The notes beneath the pieces are model-generated. The model was not told the DNA's origin. It did not search any database and saw only the letters and a program-made list of their open reading frames with translations. 64,000 nucleotides of DNA from Bacillus sp. ISL-7 (GTDB lineage: Bacteria; Bacillota; Bacilli; Bacillales_B; DSM-18226), in NCBI RefSeq assembly GCF_018613065.1, contig NZ_JAGGQW010000069.1, positions 62,001 through 126,000 on the forward strand, given 5' to 3'. A program made the position numbers and the translations under genes. The number at the start of each line of letters is the position of its first letter. Position 1 is the first letter of the stretch. Shown piece by piece: positions 1 through 14,112 of the stretch.

Positions 1-38
1 AACAACATCAATCATTAAAATGATGTCATCATAAGACA

Positions 39-88
39 AAAAGCTACCCTTTCTTATCATTTTGAATGAAAGAAAGGATAGCTTTTTT
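39..88. terminator. Bidirectional-type intrinsic terminator
   Basis: A near-perfect 16-bp stem (AAAGCTACCCTTTCTT pairing with AAGAAAGGATAGCTTT, one mismatch) is followed by a T-run on the plus strand. A short T-run also follows on the minus strand. It would end a plus-strand transcript entering from the left of the window. Nothing else is seen in positions 1–95. Confidence 0.7.
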
Positions 89-95
89 CAGATAT

Positions 96-120
96 AAAAA
101 AAGACCAGCATTTCTGCTGG
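96..120 (-). terminator. tmRNA terminator
   Basis: On the minus strand a CCAGCA/TGCTGG hairpin with a GAAA-type loop is followed by a run of seven T residues. It lies about 20 bases beyond the mature 3' end of ssrA. Confidence 0.75.
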
Positions 121-140
121 CTTTTCTTTCCACTATGTAG

Positions 141-495
141 TGGAGACGGTGGGAGTCGAACCCACGTCCAAAGATATCGCCACTTAAGCTTCTACGAGTG
201 TAGTCGATATATTGGTGTTTCGCTGATTCTTCTGCATATCGACCGGCGTCCGGTCAGCTAGCCTGGTTGTTCTCTTCCTTCATCCTCAGGCGGTGGAATC
301 CGGCGTAGCCCACTTAGAGTGAGTCCCTTACCCTACCACATGGGCAATGGAGGGAGGAACCGCTATGCAGTATTAAGCTGCGAAAGCGAGGTTGTTGTTA
401 GTTTTGCCAGTTATGGCTTTGACGTTTTAACGAGGCCGATCCCCTCGACTCGCGACCTAAGCTCAAACTACCCCTGTCGAATCCGTAGCGTCCCC
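141..495 (-). ncRNA. ssrA: Transfer-messenger RNA (tmRNA)
   Basis: tmRNA rescues stalled ribosomes and adds a degradation tag. The 5' end reads GGGGACGCTACGGATTCGAC and the 3' end carries a T-arm-like GGTTCGACTCCC. The terminal GGGGAC pairs with GTCTCC to close the tRNA-like acceptor. The tag reading frame lies at 373..408 on the minus strand and encodes GKTNNNLAFAA followed by TAA. With the alanine brought in by tmRNA the tag is AGKTNNNLAFAA, closely resembling the Bacillus tag. CCA is not encoded (CTA follows), so it would be added enzymatically. The 5' end is inferred from pairing; about 100 nt of precursor leader precede it. The partner gene smpB lies directly upstream on the same strand. 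Confidence 0.95.
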
Positions 496-602
496 ATTAT
501 AAAAGGAGCTGCAATCTAGTTAAAGATTAAAGCTGTAGACGTTAGGAAGCTCAACAATGTTCTTTGAGCAAATGTTACCGTCGCTCTCTTGGCGACAAAC
601 TT

Positions 603-630
603 ATTATAACACACTGTAGGAATTTTTCAA
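603..630 (-). promoter_or_regulatory. Sigma-A promoter of ssrA
   Basis: On the minus strand TTGAAA (630..625) is separated by 16 bp from a perfect TATAAT (608..603). The predicted start near 596 gives a roughly 100-nt leader before the mature tmRNA 5' end, which fits 5' processing. The leader contains a small GTCGC/GCGAC hairpin. Confidence 0.7.
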
Positions 631-679
631 TTGTAAGTATCTGTAAAATAATTTCCAATTCAGCAACTGACGATTCAGA

Positions 680-1147
680 TTACATCTTCTGACGATCACG
701 GAAGGCACGTTCGATTTCACGCTTGGCTTCTTTTTGCTTTAAGGATTCACGCTTATCATAATTCTTCTTACCTTTTGCGAGCCCAATTAACACTTTGCAA
801 AAACCATTTTTCAAATAGAGCTTTAATGGAACAAGCGCATAACCTGCTTCCTTTGTTTCACCAATTAACTTACTAATTTCACGTTTATGTAATAGCAGTG
901 TCCGTGTTCTTAATGGGTCGTGGTTAAAACGATTTCCCTGCTCATAGGGGCTGACGTGCATCCCGAATAGAATGGCTTCTCCATTTTGGATCCGTGCATA
1001 GGAATCCTTTAGATTTACTTTTCCGGCCCGAATCGATTTGATTTCTGTTCCCTGCAAGACAATTCCAGCTTCGTAGGTTTCTTCAATAAAATAGTCATGG
1101 TAAGCCTTTTTGTTTTGGGCAACCACTTTTCCTTCACCTTTTGGCAT
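680..1147 (-). CDS. smpB: SsrA-binding protein SmpB
   Basis: SmpB binds the tRNA-like part of tmRNA and brings it to stalled ribosomes. The 155-residue protein has the family's usual length. It begins [19 protein letters not shown], has the beta-barrel core motif [18 protein letters not shown], and ends in the lysine/arginine-rich tail that occupies the mRNA channel ([15 protein letters not shown] onward). The ATG at 1147 is chosen over an in-frame GTG nine bases upstream, because that GTG lies inside the GAGGTGAG ribosome-binding site. It follows rnr on the same strand and precedes ssrA, the standard Bacillus order. Confidence 0.96.
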   Translation of the reverse strand: MPKGEGKVVAQNKKAYHDYFIEETYEAGIVLQGTEIKSIRAGKVNLKDSYARIQNGEAILFGMHVSPYEQGNRFNHDPLRTRTLLLHKREISKLIGETKEAGYALVPLKLYLKNGFCKVLIGLAKGKKNYDKRESLKQKEAKREIERAFRDRQKM

Positions 1148-1203
1148 TTTTCTCACCTCGTCTTAAAATTTATTTTAGCAGAATATAGAAGCTACTACAA
1201 TTG

Positions 1204-1230
1204 AAAGAGAGCCCCACATGGAAGGCTCCC
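1204..1230 (-). terminator. Weak terminator hairpin after rnr
   Basis: GAGCC and GGCTC form a hairpin around TTCCATGTG just after the rnr stop codon, followed by TCTTTC. The T-run is poor, so read-through into smpB is likely. Confidence 0.45.
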
Positions 1231-1239
1231 TTAACGCTA

Positions 1240-3606
1240 TCATTTATTTTTACGCTTTGTACTTTTGTTTTTTGGCACATTATCATAAAATTTACGTTTC
1301 TTCTTCACTTTATTACCTTGACTGCTGCCGCCTTCAGACTTTGCATTGGAATTGCCGCCTTGACCACGACCGCCGCCGCCTTGCTGTTTATTCCTCCGTG
1401 GCTTCTTGGTATCGCTGCCCGTACTGAAAACCTTTGGTGTTTCCGATCGTTCGCGACGCGGTGTACCCTTCATGCCCACAATTTCAAAATCAATCGCACG
1501 TTCTTCTTTATTGACTTTTACTACTCGAATGGTAATTTCATCGCCGATCCGGAACACATTTCCGGTTCGTTCGCCAATCATCGCGAGGTGGCGCTCATCG
1601 TAACGATAGTAATCATCCGTCATATAGCTGACATGGACGAGGCCTTCAATCGTATTGGGCAGCTCCACAAACATTCCAAAATTGGTGACAGAGCTGATAA
1701 TGCCGTCATACTCCTCGCCAATCTTGTCTTCCATGTACTCTGCTTTCTTCAAATCGTCCGTTTCTCGTTCGGCATCCACCGAGCGTCGCTCCATTTTTGA
1801 AGAATGATCCGCAATTTCAGGTAAGCGAGCATTCCATTTTTCCTGAGTGGTTGAATCCAGCTTTCCTTCGATTAAGTAGGTCCGGATTAAACGATGAACA
1901 ATTGTATCCGGATAACGGCGAATCGGCGAAGTAAAATGGGTATAGAACTCTGTTGATAAACCAAAATGTCCAAGACTTTCTGGATCATATTTGGCCTGTT
2001 GCATCGAACGAAGCATAACCTTCGAAACAACCATTTCCTCAGGCTTTCCTTGAACCTCTTCAATAATCTCCTGAAGAGCCTTAGGGTGGACATCATTTGC
2101 TGTCCCTTTTACAATGTAGCCGAAATTGGTGATAAACTCGAAAAATCTACGTAGTTTATCCTCCTTCGGATCCTCGTGAATACGGTAAATAAACGGAACT
2201 TCCATCCAGTGAAAGTGCTCTGCCACGGTTTCATTGGCGGCAAGCATAAACTCTTCAATTAATCGTTCAGCCACCGACCGCTCACGAAGCACGACATCGG
2301 TCGGCTTTCCATCTTCATCAACTAGGACCTTTGATTCCTTAAAATCAAAGTCGATAGCTCCCCGCTTCATCCGTTTGTTTCGTAAGATAGCGGCCAGCTC
2401 TTCCATCATTTCGAACATGGGTACAAGCGGTTCGTATCTAGCTCGCGTTTCTTCATCATGTTCAGCAAGAATCATATTTACAGCATGATAGGTCATCCGT
2501 TCGGTTGTCTTAATTACACTTTGAAAAATTTCATGCGAAACAACGGCGCCCTCTGAGGTAATTTCCATTTCGCAAGATAGTACCAAGCGGTCTACCTTCG
2601 GATTTAAGGAACAGATTCCATTCGATAAGCGATGGGGAATCATCGGGATGACTCGGTCGACTAAATACACACTCGTAGCCCGTTCTTCCGCTTCCAGGTC
2701 AATTGGCGTGCCTTCTTTTACATAATAGCTAACATCTGCGATATGAACGCCAAGCTTATAGTTGCCGTTCTCAAGTCTTGTTACAGTTACTGCATCATCA
2801 AGGTCTTTGGCATCGGCCCCATCAATCGTGACAATCGTTTCATTTCGAAGATCGCGGCGATTGGCTAATTCACTTTCATCAATGGTGTCAGGCACCTCGT
2901 TGGCTTGTTTTAACACCTCGTCTGGGAAGGCCATTGGTAAGCCGTGCTTATGTATGACTGAAAGGATGTCCACACCCGGGTCGTTTTTGTGTCCGAGAAT
3001 GGTAATGACTTCGCCCTCTGCACTTTTTCGCCCTTCTGGATACGTAACCAGCTTAACAACAACCTTATGTCCCTCGACTGCCCCTTTGGACGCTGCCTTT
3101 GGAATAAAAATATCACTCGCAAATTTTTTATCATCCGGAATGACAAAGCCAAAGCTTTTGCTTTCTACATACGTTCCGACAATTTGCTGCACACCGCGTT
3201 CAATGATGCGGATAATACTTCCTTCCCGGCGCTGCCCCGCGCTTTCAGAAGAAACACGCGCTAAAACGATATCACCATGCATGGCTGTGTTGGTTTCATT
3301 TGGCGGGATAAAAATATCATCCATCCCTGGCTCATCTGGTGCGACAAAGGCAAATCCTTTCGCATGACCGATGAGCTTTCCGCGGATTAAGTTCATTTTC
3401 TCCGGAAGTCCGTAACGGTTGCTTCGCGTTCTGACAACTAAGCCCTTTTCCTCCATTTGCACGAGTGCTTTCACAAACTCCTTAAAATCACTAGAATCCT
3501 GGATGCCAAAGGCAGTTTCAAGTTCCTGCACGGTTAATGGTTTGTATGCTTCATCCTTCATATATTGTAAAACCTTATCAATATGCTTTTGTATATTATC
3601 TTCCAA
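1240..3606 (-). CDS. rnr: Ribonuclease R
   Basis: This is a processive 3'-to-5' exoribonuclease that degrades structured RNA. The 788-residue protein runs N-terminal winged helix (about 1–70), two cold-shock OB domains (about 75–215), the RNB catalytic domain and an S1 domain (about 630–710), ending in a Gly/Lys/Arg-rich basic tail. The RNB core has the metal-binding acidic motif [13 protein letters not shown], and [11 protein letters not shown] follows later. The start codon is TTG at 3606, preceded by AAAGGAGG with a 7-base spacer. Proximity to smpB-ssrA fits its role in non-stop mRNA decay. No lesion is seen. Confidence 0.95.
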   Translation of the reverse strand: MEDNIQKHIDKVLQYMKDEAYKPLTVQELETAFGIQDSSDFKEFVKALVQMEEKGLVVRTRSNRYGLPEKMNLIRGKLIGHAKGFAFVAPDEPGMDDIFIPPNETNTAMHGDIVLARVSSESAGQRREGSIIRIIERGVQQIVGTYVESKSFGFVIPDDKKFASDIFIPKAASKGAVEGHKVVVKLVTYPEGRKSAEGEVITILGHKNDPGVDILSVIHKHGLPMAFPDEVLKQANEVPDTIDESELANRRDLRNETIVTIDGADAKDLDDAVTVTRLENGNYKLGVHIADVSYYVKEGTPIDLEAEERATSVYLVDRVIPMIPHRLSNGICSLNPKVDRLVLSCEMEITSEGAVVSHEIFQSVIKTTERMTYHAVNMILAEHDEETRARYEPLVPMFEMMEELAAILRNKRMKRGAIDFDFKESKVLVDEDGKPTDVVLRERSVAERLIEEFMLAANETVAEHFHWMEVPFIYRIHEDPKEDKLRRFFEFITNFGYIVKGTANDVHPKALQEIIEEVQGKPEEMVVSKVMLRSMQQAKYDPESLGHFGLSTEFYTHFTSPIRRYPDTIVHRLIRTYLIEGKLDSTTQEKWNARLPEIADHSSKMERRSVDAERETDDLKKAEYMEDKIGEEYDGIISSVTNFGMFVELPNTIEGLVHVSYMTDDYYRYDERHLAMIGERTGNVFRIGDEITIRVVKVNKEERAIDFEIVGMKGTPRRERSETPKVFSTGSDTKKPRRNKQQGGGGRGQGGNSNAKSEGGSSQGNKVKKKRKFYDNVPKNKSTKRKNK

Positions 3607-3632
3607 ACTAATCCTCCTTTGTGGGTGCTTTA

Positions 3633-4379
3633 TTAATCGCGCCAGTCGAGCTTTTCTAAAAAGGTATAGACATCCTCATGCAATTGTTCCCGTTCTTTGT
3701 CGAGCGTGATCACATGACCGGATTCTTCATACCATTTCAGTTCTTTCACAACTGATTCGATTTCATTGTAAATAATGTTGGCACTTTCTGTGTTTATCAT
3801 TTTGTCATGACGCGCCTGAACGACAAACGTGGGCGCATAAATCATATCCACATTTTCACGCACATCTGCGATCAATGCCTGTAAGGCCTTTAACGTTTGC
3901 ATTGGTGTTTTCTTAAACTCATTCATTTCCATTTCTATTTGCTCGTCTGTTTTTCCTTCACGTTTTTTAAATTCACGGGCATAATCGAGAATTCCTTCGT
4001 ACATGACCTCTTCACTTTTTATATGCATCGGTGCGCACATCGGTATAATGGCTTTTATAGGTACAGTGTAACCCAATTTCAAGGAAAATACGCCCCCAAG
4101 TGATAATCCAGCCACGGCTATATCTGAGTGACCTTGATTTTTTAAAAACTCATATCCATTTATCACATCCTGCCACCAATCCGATGGTCCTGTATGAACA
4201 AGCTCTTCGGGTGGAACTCCATGACCCTTATAGTGTGGAGCATGACAAGTATAGCCTTTTTTTTCTAAAAAACGTCCTAGCATGCGAACATCCGCTGAAT
4301 TTCCGGTAAAGCCATGCAAGAGGAGTATAGCTCTTTTTCCTCCTTTGAAAGTAAATGGCTTAGGTATAACAACTTTCAT
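3633..4379 (-). CDS. est: Monoacylglycerol lipase/carboxylesterase (Est30-like)
   Basis: A soluble alpha/beta-hydrolase that cleaves short- to medium-chain esters. Its 248 residues match the Geobacillus Est30/B. subtilis YvaK family. Visible features are the oxyanion-hole [12 protein letters not shown], the nucleophile elbow GLSLGG (Ser93), a probable acid Asp in ARHDKMI and the catalytic His in ESGHVITLD. The ATG has GGGAG upstream. It lies 26 bp upstream of rnr on the same strand, as in the secG-est-rnr-smpB order of Bacillus, and is probably cotranscribed. The natural substrate cannot be told from sequence. Confidence 0.88.
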   Translation of the reverse strand: MKVVIPKPFTFKGGKRAILLLHGFTGNSADVRMLGRFLEKKGYTCHAPHYKGHGVPPEELVHTGPSDWWQDVINGYEFLKNQGHSDIAVAGLSLGGVFSLKLGYTVPIKAIIPMCAPMHIKSEEVMYEGILDYAREFKKREGKTDEQIEMEMNEFKKTPMQTLKALQALIADVRENVDMIYAPTFVVQARHDKMINTESANIIYNEIESVVKELKWYEESGHVITLDKEREQLHEDVYTFLEKLDWRD

Positions 4380-4473
4380 GATAAAAACTCCCTTAATATC
4401 AATTCATTTAGTTTAGTTTTAACAAAGCAAGGGTGAACATTCCAGAAAAAAGCTTATGTTTTTATAAAACAAA

Positions 4474-4502
4474 CAAAAAACCTGGCGCTTGAGGCCAGGT
4501 TT
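4474..4502 (-). terminator. Terminator after secG
   Basis: AACCTGGC/GCCAGGTT hairpin with a short CTCAAGC loop and a TTTTTTG tract on the minus strand, directly downstream of the secG stop. Confidence 0.75.
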
Positions 4503-4514
4503 GAGTGTAAATAA

Positions 4515-4748
4515 TTAGATTTTAAAGTAAGTTACTGCGATAGAAAGCAGGATAAATAATACTGCTAATACAATCGTAATACGATGTAGAATCAAGTCAA
4601 GTCCTCTTGCTTTTTGCTTGCCGAATAGTGATTCAGCACCACCTGAAATGGCACCTGATAATCCAGCGCTTTTACCTGATTGAAGTATAACAACACCAAT
4701 AAGTCCGATACTTACAATTACTAATAAGATTACAACTAATGTATGCAT
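4515..4748 (-). CDS. secG: Preprotein translocase subunit SecG
   Basis: SecG is the small accessory subunit of the SecYEG channel in the cytoplasmic membrane. The 77-residue protein has two hydrophobic segments, [19 protein letters not shown] near the N-terminus and a second at the C-terminus. Between them is the family loop [18 protein letters not shown]. The ATG at 4748 is chosen because AGGAGGT lies 8–9 bases upstream; a slightly upstream GTG would fall within that site. It sits between eno and est on the same strand. Confidence 0.93.
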   Translation of the reverse strand: MHTLVVILLVIVSIGLIGVVILQSGKSAGLSGAISGGAESLFGKQKARGLDLILHRITIVLAVLFILLSIAVTYFKI

Positions 4749-4846
4749 AAAGGCCACCTCCTGTTAGACGTACAATTCACAGTATATTAAATTTACCACA
4801 TATTGTCCCTTTAAACAATAGTCGTGATTGTGTCTTATGGAATGAT

Positions 4847-4879
4847 TAAAAAGGCACACATCCGAAAATGTGTGCCTTT
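4847..4879 (-). terminator. Terminator after eno
   Basis: AAAGGCACACAT/ATGTGTGCCTTT stem with a TTCGG-type loop and a T-tract on the minus strand. It marks the end of the glycolytic operon. Confidence 0.8.
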
Positions 4880-4893
4880 GATATCGTGAAAAA

Positions 4894-6192
<1,299 letters not shown>

Positions 6193-6229
6193 TTAAAAAT
6201 CTCTCCTTAAAAATTAAATTGTTTTTCGT

Positions 6230-8684
<2,455 letters not shown>

Positions 8685-8724
8685 TCTTCTTCATTCAAAA
8701 CTTATACTTTCTTTCTAATAAAAA

Positions 8725-9909
8725 TTATTTATCGTTCAAAGCCACTACACCTGGAAGTGCTTTGCCTTCCATAAATTCAAGGGAAGCGCCGCCTCCTGTA
8801 GAGATGTGGCTCATTTTGTCTGCTAAATTGAATTTTTCAACAGCTGCTGCTGAGTCTCCGCCGCCAATAACTGAATATGTACCTTCTGCTTCAGCAAGTG
8901 CTTCGGCCACCGCTTTAGTGCCGTTAGCAAACTTATCAATTTCAAATACACCCATTGGTCCATTCCAAATCACTAGTTTTGATTTTTGAATGACGTCACG
9001 ATAGATCTCAGCAGTTTTCGGTCCAATATCAAGTGCTTCCCAATCAGCAGGAATTTCCTCAATCGCAACTACTTTGGAATTAGCGTCTGCAGAGAAATCA
9101 TCTGCAACTACAGCATCCACAGGCATATAGAAATTAACACCCTTTGCCTTAGCTTTTTCAATAAAGGATTTTGCAAGATCAATTTTGTCTGCTTCAAGCA
9201 GTGATTTTCCCACTTCATGGCCCTGTGCTTTGACAAATGTATAAGCAAGACCGCCGCCAATAATTAAGTTATCGACTAATTCTAAAAGATTTTCAATAAC
9301 ACCAATCTTGTCCTTTACTTTGGCTCCACCGATGATCGCTGTAAATGGGCGTTCCGGATTAGAAAGTGCTTTACCAAGTACATCGAGTTCTTTTTCCATT
9401 AAAAGACCTGAAACAGCTGGCAGAATATGAGCAATACCTTCAGTTGAAGCATGGGCACGGTGTGCTGCACCAAATGCATCATTTACATAAACATCAGCTA
9501 ACTCGGCAAATGATTTCGCCAACTCAGGATCATTCTTTTCCTCGCCAGGATAGAAACGGACATTTTCAAGCAGAAGGACATCGCCTTCCGTCATTGTTTC
9601 AATCAACGCGTTTACAGAATCACCATAGGCTTCATCTGCCTTCTTCACGTCTTTACCAAGCAGTTCAGATAGTCTGACACCGGCTGGGGTTAAGCGCATT
9701 TCTTCGACTACTTTTCCTTTTGGACGGCCGAAGTGGCTGGCTAAAATCACCTTCGCACCTTGTTCCACTAAGTATTGAATCGTTGGCAATGCTGCACGAA
9801 TCCGCGTGTCGTCCGTAATTTGACCATCCTGCATAGGTACGTTAAAATCCACTCGGCAAAATACGCGTTTACCTTTTACATCGACATCTTTGAGAGTTTT
9901 CTTATTCAT
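8725..9909 (-). CDS. pgk: Phosphoglycerate kinase
   Basis: Transfers the acyl phosphate of 1,3-bisphosphoglycerate to ADP. The 394-residue, two-domain protein has the signature [15 protein letters not shown], the substrate-binding arginine regions ([25 protein letters not shown]), the nucleotide-binding [11 protein letters not shown] and the C-terminal [17 protein letters not shown] precedes the ATG. It lies downstream of gap behind a terminator and upstream of tpiA. Confidence 0.98.
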   Translation of the reverse strand: MNKKTLKDVDVKGKRVFCRVDFNVPMQDGQITDDTRIRAALPTIQYLVEQGAKVILASHFGRPKGKVVEEMRLTPAGVRLSELLGKDVKKADEAYGDSVNALIETMTEGDVLLLENVRFYPGEEKNDPELAKSFAELADVYVNDAFGAAHRAHASTEGIAHILPAVSGLLMEKELDVLGKALSNPERPFTAIIGGAKVKDKIGVIENLLELVDNLIIGGGLAYTFVKAQGHEVGKSLLEADKIDLAKSFIEKAKAKGVNFYMPVDAVVADDFSADANSKVVAIEEIPADWEALDIGPKTAEIYRDVIQKSKLVIWNGPMGVFEIDKFANGTKAVAEALAEAEGTYSVIGGGDSAAAVEKFNLADKMSHISTGGGASLEFMEGKALPGVVALNDK

Positions 9910-9958
9910 AAAGGACCTCCGAAAGTTTGGTATGAAAAAATGAATTATCTAAAATCAG

Positions 9959-9999
9959 TAAAAAAGGGGAGGGGGGCATATACTCCCCGCTCCCCTTTG
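9959..9999 (-). terminator. Terminator between gap and pgk
   Basis: On the minus strand AAAGGGGAG-C-GGGG pairs with CCCC-C-CTCCCCTTT (9 bp, one mismatch, 4 bp), followed by a T-tract. It would make a cggR-gapA transcript more abundant than the full glycolytic message. This is how the B. subtilis operon behaves; applying it here is inference. Confidence 0.8.
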
Positions 10000-10061
10000 G
10001 AAAACCTTTGTAATGTTCAACTTCTTATGATTGAAAACCAATCATCGTCCGTTCCGATATA

Positions 10062-11084
<1,023 letters not shown>

Positions 11085-11121
11085 TTAATTGGGTAAGGAT
11101 GTTTTTTATTTTAAAAAGGAT

Positions 11122-12144
11122 TTACCCTTTTAATAACTGTCTCGCTGCACCTTCATCTGTGATTAAAATCGTCGATGCTGGTGCTTGTTTTAAGTATGCC
11201 TTGATGGCCTTAGCCTTGGAATTCCCGCCTGCAACCGCGATGACATTAGGAATGCCAACCAAATCTTCTAACTGCAGGCCAATCGTAAATACCTTGTGAA
11301 CAATTTCGCCTTGTTCATTAAAATAATAGCCAAAAGCTTCACCCACAGCTTTGCTGCTTTCAAGCATACTTAGAATCTCAGGATTGGTTTTTCGCCGTTC
11401 AGCCATTGTGATAGCATCTCCAATTCCATGAAGAACCATGCTAGCTGATTTAATTAGTTTTAATACTTCATGAATGTCAGGATCTCTGATAAGCGATTCG
11501 TAGATATCTGTACTGACTTGATCAGGAACATAGAACACTCGATGTTTGGATTGGGTGTTTCTGGACATAATCGAACAAATCGTATTTGCCTGATTTTGAA
11601 CATCCTCGCCTACTCCGCCTCTTGCTGGTACAAACAGTAATTCCTTTTGGGTAAGCTCTGGTGATAGTCTTTCTGCGATAGCAGCCATCGTTGAACCGCC
11701 AGTTACAGCAATGATATTTTTTCCGCTGAGAAGCTTTTTCATGCAAATAGCACTTGCCTTGCCAAGCTCACCTTTCACCATGGGCGATTCATCACTGTCG
11801 CCAGGTACAATGACGACCTTTTTAATGCCCAGCTTGTGCTTCAATTCCAACTCCATCACATCAATACCCTTTAACTCACGCATAAAGCCTTCCAAGTCTT
11901 CAAGCAAATTTTTCCCTTCAGGTGTTAAACTCATTCCCACATTATTTGTGTAGATTAAATTTTGCTCCCTTAGGAAATCAACTTCACCGCGAAGGACTCT
12001 TTCGGTATACCCGAGACTGACTGCTAAACTCCGTCTTCCTACCGGCTGCATAAAACCAATGTACCTTAGGATAGAATATCTCTTCTGTAAGACCTGCAGG
12101 AGGTCGGGTAATAATTTTTTTTGGATATCGATTAATGACTGCAT
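11122..12144 (-). CDS. cggR: Central glycolytic genes regulator CggR
   Basis: A SorC-family repressor of the gapA operon. In B. subtilis it is relieved by fructose-1,6-bisphosphate. The 340-residue protein matches the family length. The N-terminus has a winged helix (LQKRYSILRYIGFMQPVGRRSLAV onward, about residues 18–60). A sugar-phosphate isomerase-like effector domain follows, with ITGGSTMAA-like phosphate-binding sequence (AVTGGSTMAAIAERL). The ATG at 12144 is preferred because AAAGGAG lies 10 bases upstream; an ATG nine bases earlier abuts that site. It is the first gene of the glycolytic operon. Confidence 0.95.
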   Translation of the reverse strand: MQSLIDIQKKLLPDLLQVLQKRYSILRYIGFMQPVGRRSLAVSLGYTERVLRGEVDFLREQNLIYTNNVGMSLTPEGKNLLEDLEGFMRELKGIDVMELELKHKLGIKKVVIVPGDSDESPMVKGELGKASAICMKKLLSGKNIIAVTGGSTMAAIAERLSPELTQKELLFVPARGGVGEDVQNQANTICSIMSRNTQSKHRVFYVPDQVSTDIYESLIRDPDIHEVLKLIKSASMVLHGIGDAITMAERRKTNPEILSMLESSKAVGEAFGYYFNEQGEIVHKVFTIGLQLEDLVGIPNVIAVAGGNSKAKAIKAYLKQAPASTILITDEGAARQLLKG

Positions 12145-12173
12145 GAATCTCATGCTCCTTTATTATATGTAGT

Positions 12174-12211
12174 TGGTCCTAAAATGTCCACCATAGACAT
12201 ATTATGTCCCG
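12174..12211 (-). promoter_or_regulatory. CggR operator
   Basis: On the minus strand CGGGAC-N6-TGTC is followed by TGGAC-N6-GGACC. This is a tandem of half-sites like the B. subtilis CggR operator (CGGGAC-N6-TGTCC repeated). It lies between the predicted cggR promoter and the cggR start, consistent with autoregulation by blocking transcription from downstream. Confidence 0.75.
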
Positions 12212-12218
12212 CTACATT

Positions 12219-12263
12219 CAAAAAAAATCACCCCTGCTACATTTTTCATTGTAACAGGAGTGA
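12219..12263 (-). terminator. Terminator after the rpoN unit
   Basis: A 14-bp stem (TCACTCCTGTTACA with TGTAGCAGGGGTGA, wobble pairs allowed) is followed by eight T residues on the minus strand. It ends transcription from rpoN and the small glutaredoxin-like gene. Its left arm overlaps the cggR -10 element. Confidence 0.8.
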
Positions 12264-12276
12264 AAAGCTATTTCAA
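12248..12276 (-). promoter_or_regulatory. Sigma-A promoter of cggR-gapA
   Basis: TTGAAA (12276..12271), a 17-bp spacer, then TACAAT (12253..12248) on the minus strand, upstream of the CggR operator. It overlaps the terminator of the preceding gene pair, so the start site lies in the loop and right arm of that hairpin. Confidence 0.7.
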
Positions 12277-12539
12277 CTATTAAAATTGGCTTTTTTTTCA
12301 TGCAAACGGTTACTTATGTCAAATTTGTTAATTACACCGAATCCTGCTTCTACTCCATCAATATAAACAACTGGGATCATTAAACCATATTGTTCGGTTA
12401 ATTCATCACTGGATTCAATATCAATTTCTTCTAAGGTAAACTCCGAGTCTTTGTTTAGTTCCAGAAGTGTAGACCTTGCCTTGTCACATAGCGGGCAGCT
12501 TCTCCTTGTATATAATGTGATTGTTGTTTGATCCATCAT
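12273..12539 (-). CDS. Glutaredoxin-like (thioredoxin-fold) small protein
   Basis: An 88-residue cytosolic protein with a thioredoxin/glutaredoxin-like fold (DUF836-type). The redox motif is CPLC in LYTRRSCPLCDKA near the N-terminus, and the cis-proline region reads MIPVVYIDG. It probably handles a thiol/disulfide exchange; the substrate is unknown. It follows rpoN by a few bases, so it is likely cotranscribed. The start at 12539 is chosen because AAAGGA lies six bases upstream; an ATG overlapping the rpoN stop is on top of that site. A second ATG directly follows, so the start could be 3 bases later. Confidence 0.8.
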   Translation of the reverse strand: MMDQTTITLYTRRSCPLCDKARSTLLELNKDSEFTLEEIDIESSDELTEQYGLMIPVVYIDGVEAGFGVINKFDISNRLHEKKANFNS

Positions 12540-12550
12540 TTTTGTTCCTT

Positions 12551-13873
12551 TCATTCAAACCTTTTTCTTTTCGAAGAGGAGGGAATTCCCAATTGATCCC
12601 GGTATTTAGCAATCGTCCTTCTTGAAACCACCATACCTTCCTCTATTTTTAAATGTTCGACAATTTCTTGATCAGAAAGCGGTTTTTGTTTATTCTCTTT
12701 TTCTATTAAAGTCGCAATTTTCTTCTTTACCTGTGTGGAAGATGTATTTTCATCATCCGAAACGGTTTGTATGGTACTTGTAAAAAATGTTTTCAACGCG
12801 AACGTCCCAATCGGTGTTTGCACATACTTTTCCCGGACTGCTCGGCTGACGGTGGATTCATGGATATCAAGTTCTCCAGCAACTTCCTTCATCGTCATCG
12901 GCACTAAGTATTGTGACCCTTTTTGGAAAAATGAAGCCTGTTTTTCAATTATTTTTGCTACAACCCTTGTCAGCGTCTCTTTACGCTGTTCAATGCTTTT
13001 TTGGATCCACTGGTAATCCTGGAGTTTATCCTGTAGAAAGCGGCTTACCTGTTGGTCTTGGTCTTTGAATTTATGATAATACTGCTCATTGAGGCTAATC
13101 CTTGGCAGCGATTCATCAGACATCCGTACGGTTAGTCCCTCGCTTGATTGCTCAACGATTGCATCTGGGATAATATAAGTGGTTGCTTCTTTTCCTAAAA
13201 TGGCCCCAGGCTTAGGATTCAATGTTTGAATTTGATCGTAAACATCTTGTATATCCTTAAGGGTTACCTTTAGTTCTTTAGCAATTTTCTTCCACTTCTT
13301 TTCGGCGAATGGAATGAAATGATCGCCGATTATGTTTTGTGCTAGTTCGTTATCTGGATTTAGATAATAAATTTGCATCAATAGGCACTCTTGAAGGTTC
13401 CTTGCCCCGATGCCTGCTGGCTCTAGTGTTTGGATAATGGCCAAGCATTCTTCAACTGAATCTTCCATTACCCTTAGGTTTTGGGCGATTTCGCTAAGGT
13501 CCCCAAGAAAGTAACCGTTTTCATCTAAATTTTGGATAAGATGGCGTATTACACTTAATTGTTCCACCGATAGGTTCGTTATTTTTAATTGAGACAGTAA
13601 ATAATCTTCAAGCGAAAATGGTTTGTCAGCTATTTGATCAATCCAGTCCTTTTCCGCTTTTTGGTGTTTGCGACGATTACGGTCAATGAGCGGATTCATT
13701 GGCTTGATATTGCTATTTTCAACCTGCAATAGGGGATTTTCAAGTGCCTTATCTTCTAAAAAAGCAGTTAACTCATGGGCAGAGTACTGCAACAATGCAA
13801 TGGCCTGAGATAGCTCCTGTGTCATCGCCAATTTTAATGTTTGCTGCTGCCATAAACCGGCCTTCAAGTTCAT
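12551..13873 (-). CDS. rpoN: RNA polymerase sigma-54 factor (SigL/RpoN)
   Basis: Directs RNA polymerase to -24/-12 promoters and needs AAA+ activators. The 440-residue protein has the Gln/Leu-rich region I (LWQQQTLKLAMTQELSQAIA), a core-binding domain, a helix-turn-helix (KEVAGELDIHESTVSRAVR near residue 320) and the C-terminal RpoN box SRRTIAKYRDQLGIPSS. As in B. subtilis it lies immediately upstream of cggR. No sigma-54 activator gene is present in this window. Confidence 0.96.
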   Translation of the reverse strand: MNLKAGLWQQQTLKLAMTQELSQAIALLQYSAHELTAFLEDKALENPLLQVENSNIKPMNPLIDRNRRKHQKAEKDWIDQIADKPFSLEDYLLSQLKITNLSVEQLSVIRHLIQNLDENGYFLGDLSEIAQNLRVMEDSVEECLAIIQTLEPAGIGARNLQECLLMQIYYLNPDNELAQNIIGDHFIPFAEKKWKKIAKELKVTLKDIQDVYDQIQTLNPKPGAILGKEATTYIIPDAIVEQSSEGLTVRMSDESLPRISLNEQYYHKFKDQDQQVSRFLQDKLQDYQWIQKSIEQRKETLTRVVAKIIEKQASFFQKGSQYLVPMTMKEVAGELDIHESTVSRAVREKYVQTPIGTFALKTFFTSTIQTVSDDENTSSTQVKKKIATLIEKENKQKPLSDQEIVEHLKIEEGMVVSRRTIAKYRDQLGIPSSSKRKRFE

Positions 13874-13921
13874 TCGTATCCCCCCTGTTTTCTATTTTAC
13901 ACGAAAGAGGGAATTTCGGGA

Positions 13922-14110
13922 ATGAAAAATGATATTCGATATGTATGTGACTCTTTTAGTTTTGGCTTAGTGGTTTTATTTTTATTTGGATCGATTTTTT
14001 GGTTTTGTGCCGATTCCGGGTGGTTTTGTGCAGATTTCATTGTGTTTTGTGCCATTTTCACAAAGTTTTGTGCCATTTTGAATGAGTTTTATTTTTAGAG
14101 GGTTTTGTAC
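13922..14110 (+). repeat. 21-bp periodic array A (GTTTTGT core)
   Basis: GTTTTGTGCC-like cores begin at 14002, 14023, 14044, 14065 and 14086, exactly 21 bp apart. Flanking degenerate GTTTT starts lie at 13973 and 14102. The 14 bases between cores vary. In one plus-strand frame, from ATG 13922 to TAG 14096–14098, the array is fully open. It would encode a 58-residue hydrophobic peptide of FCAxxxx heptads. A weak GAGGG lies upstream of that ATG. I favour a DNA-level repeat, because arrays elsewhere in the window share the period without a conserved start codon. The array fills the gap upstream of rpoN. Confidence 0.7.
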
Positions 14111-14112
14111 AA

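Noticed and set aside
319..519. 66-codon plus-strand reading frame
   Set aside because: It lies antisense inside tmRNA.
1201..1800. 199-codon plus-strand reading frame
   Set aside because: Antisense to the 3' part of rnr, which is a clear full-length gene; no independent evidence for the antisense frame.
2762..3367. 201-codon plus-strand reading frame
   Set aside because: Antisense shadow of rnr with serine/threonine-rich low-complexity composition.
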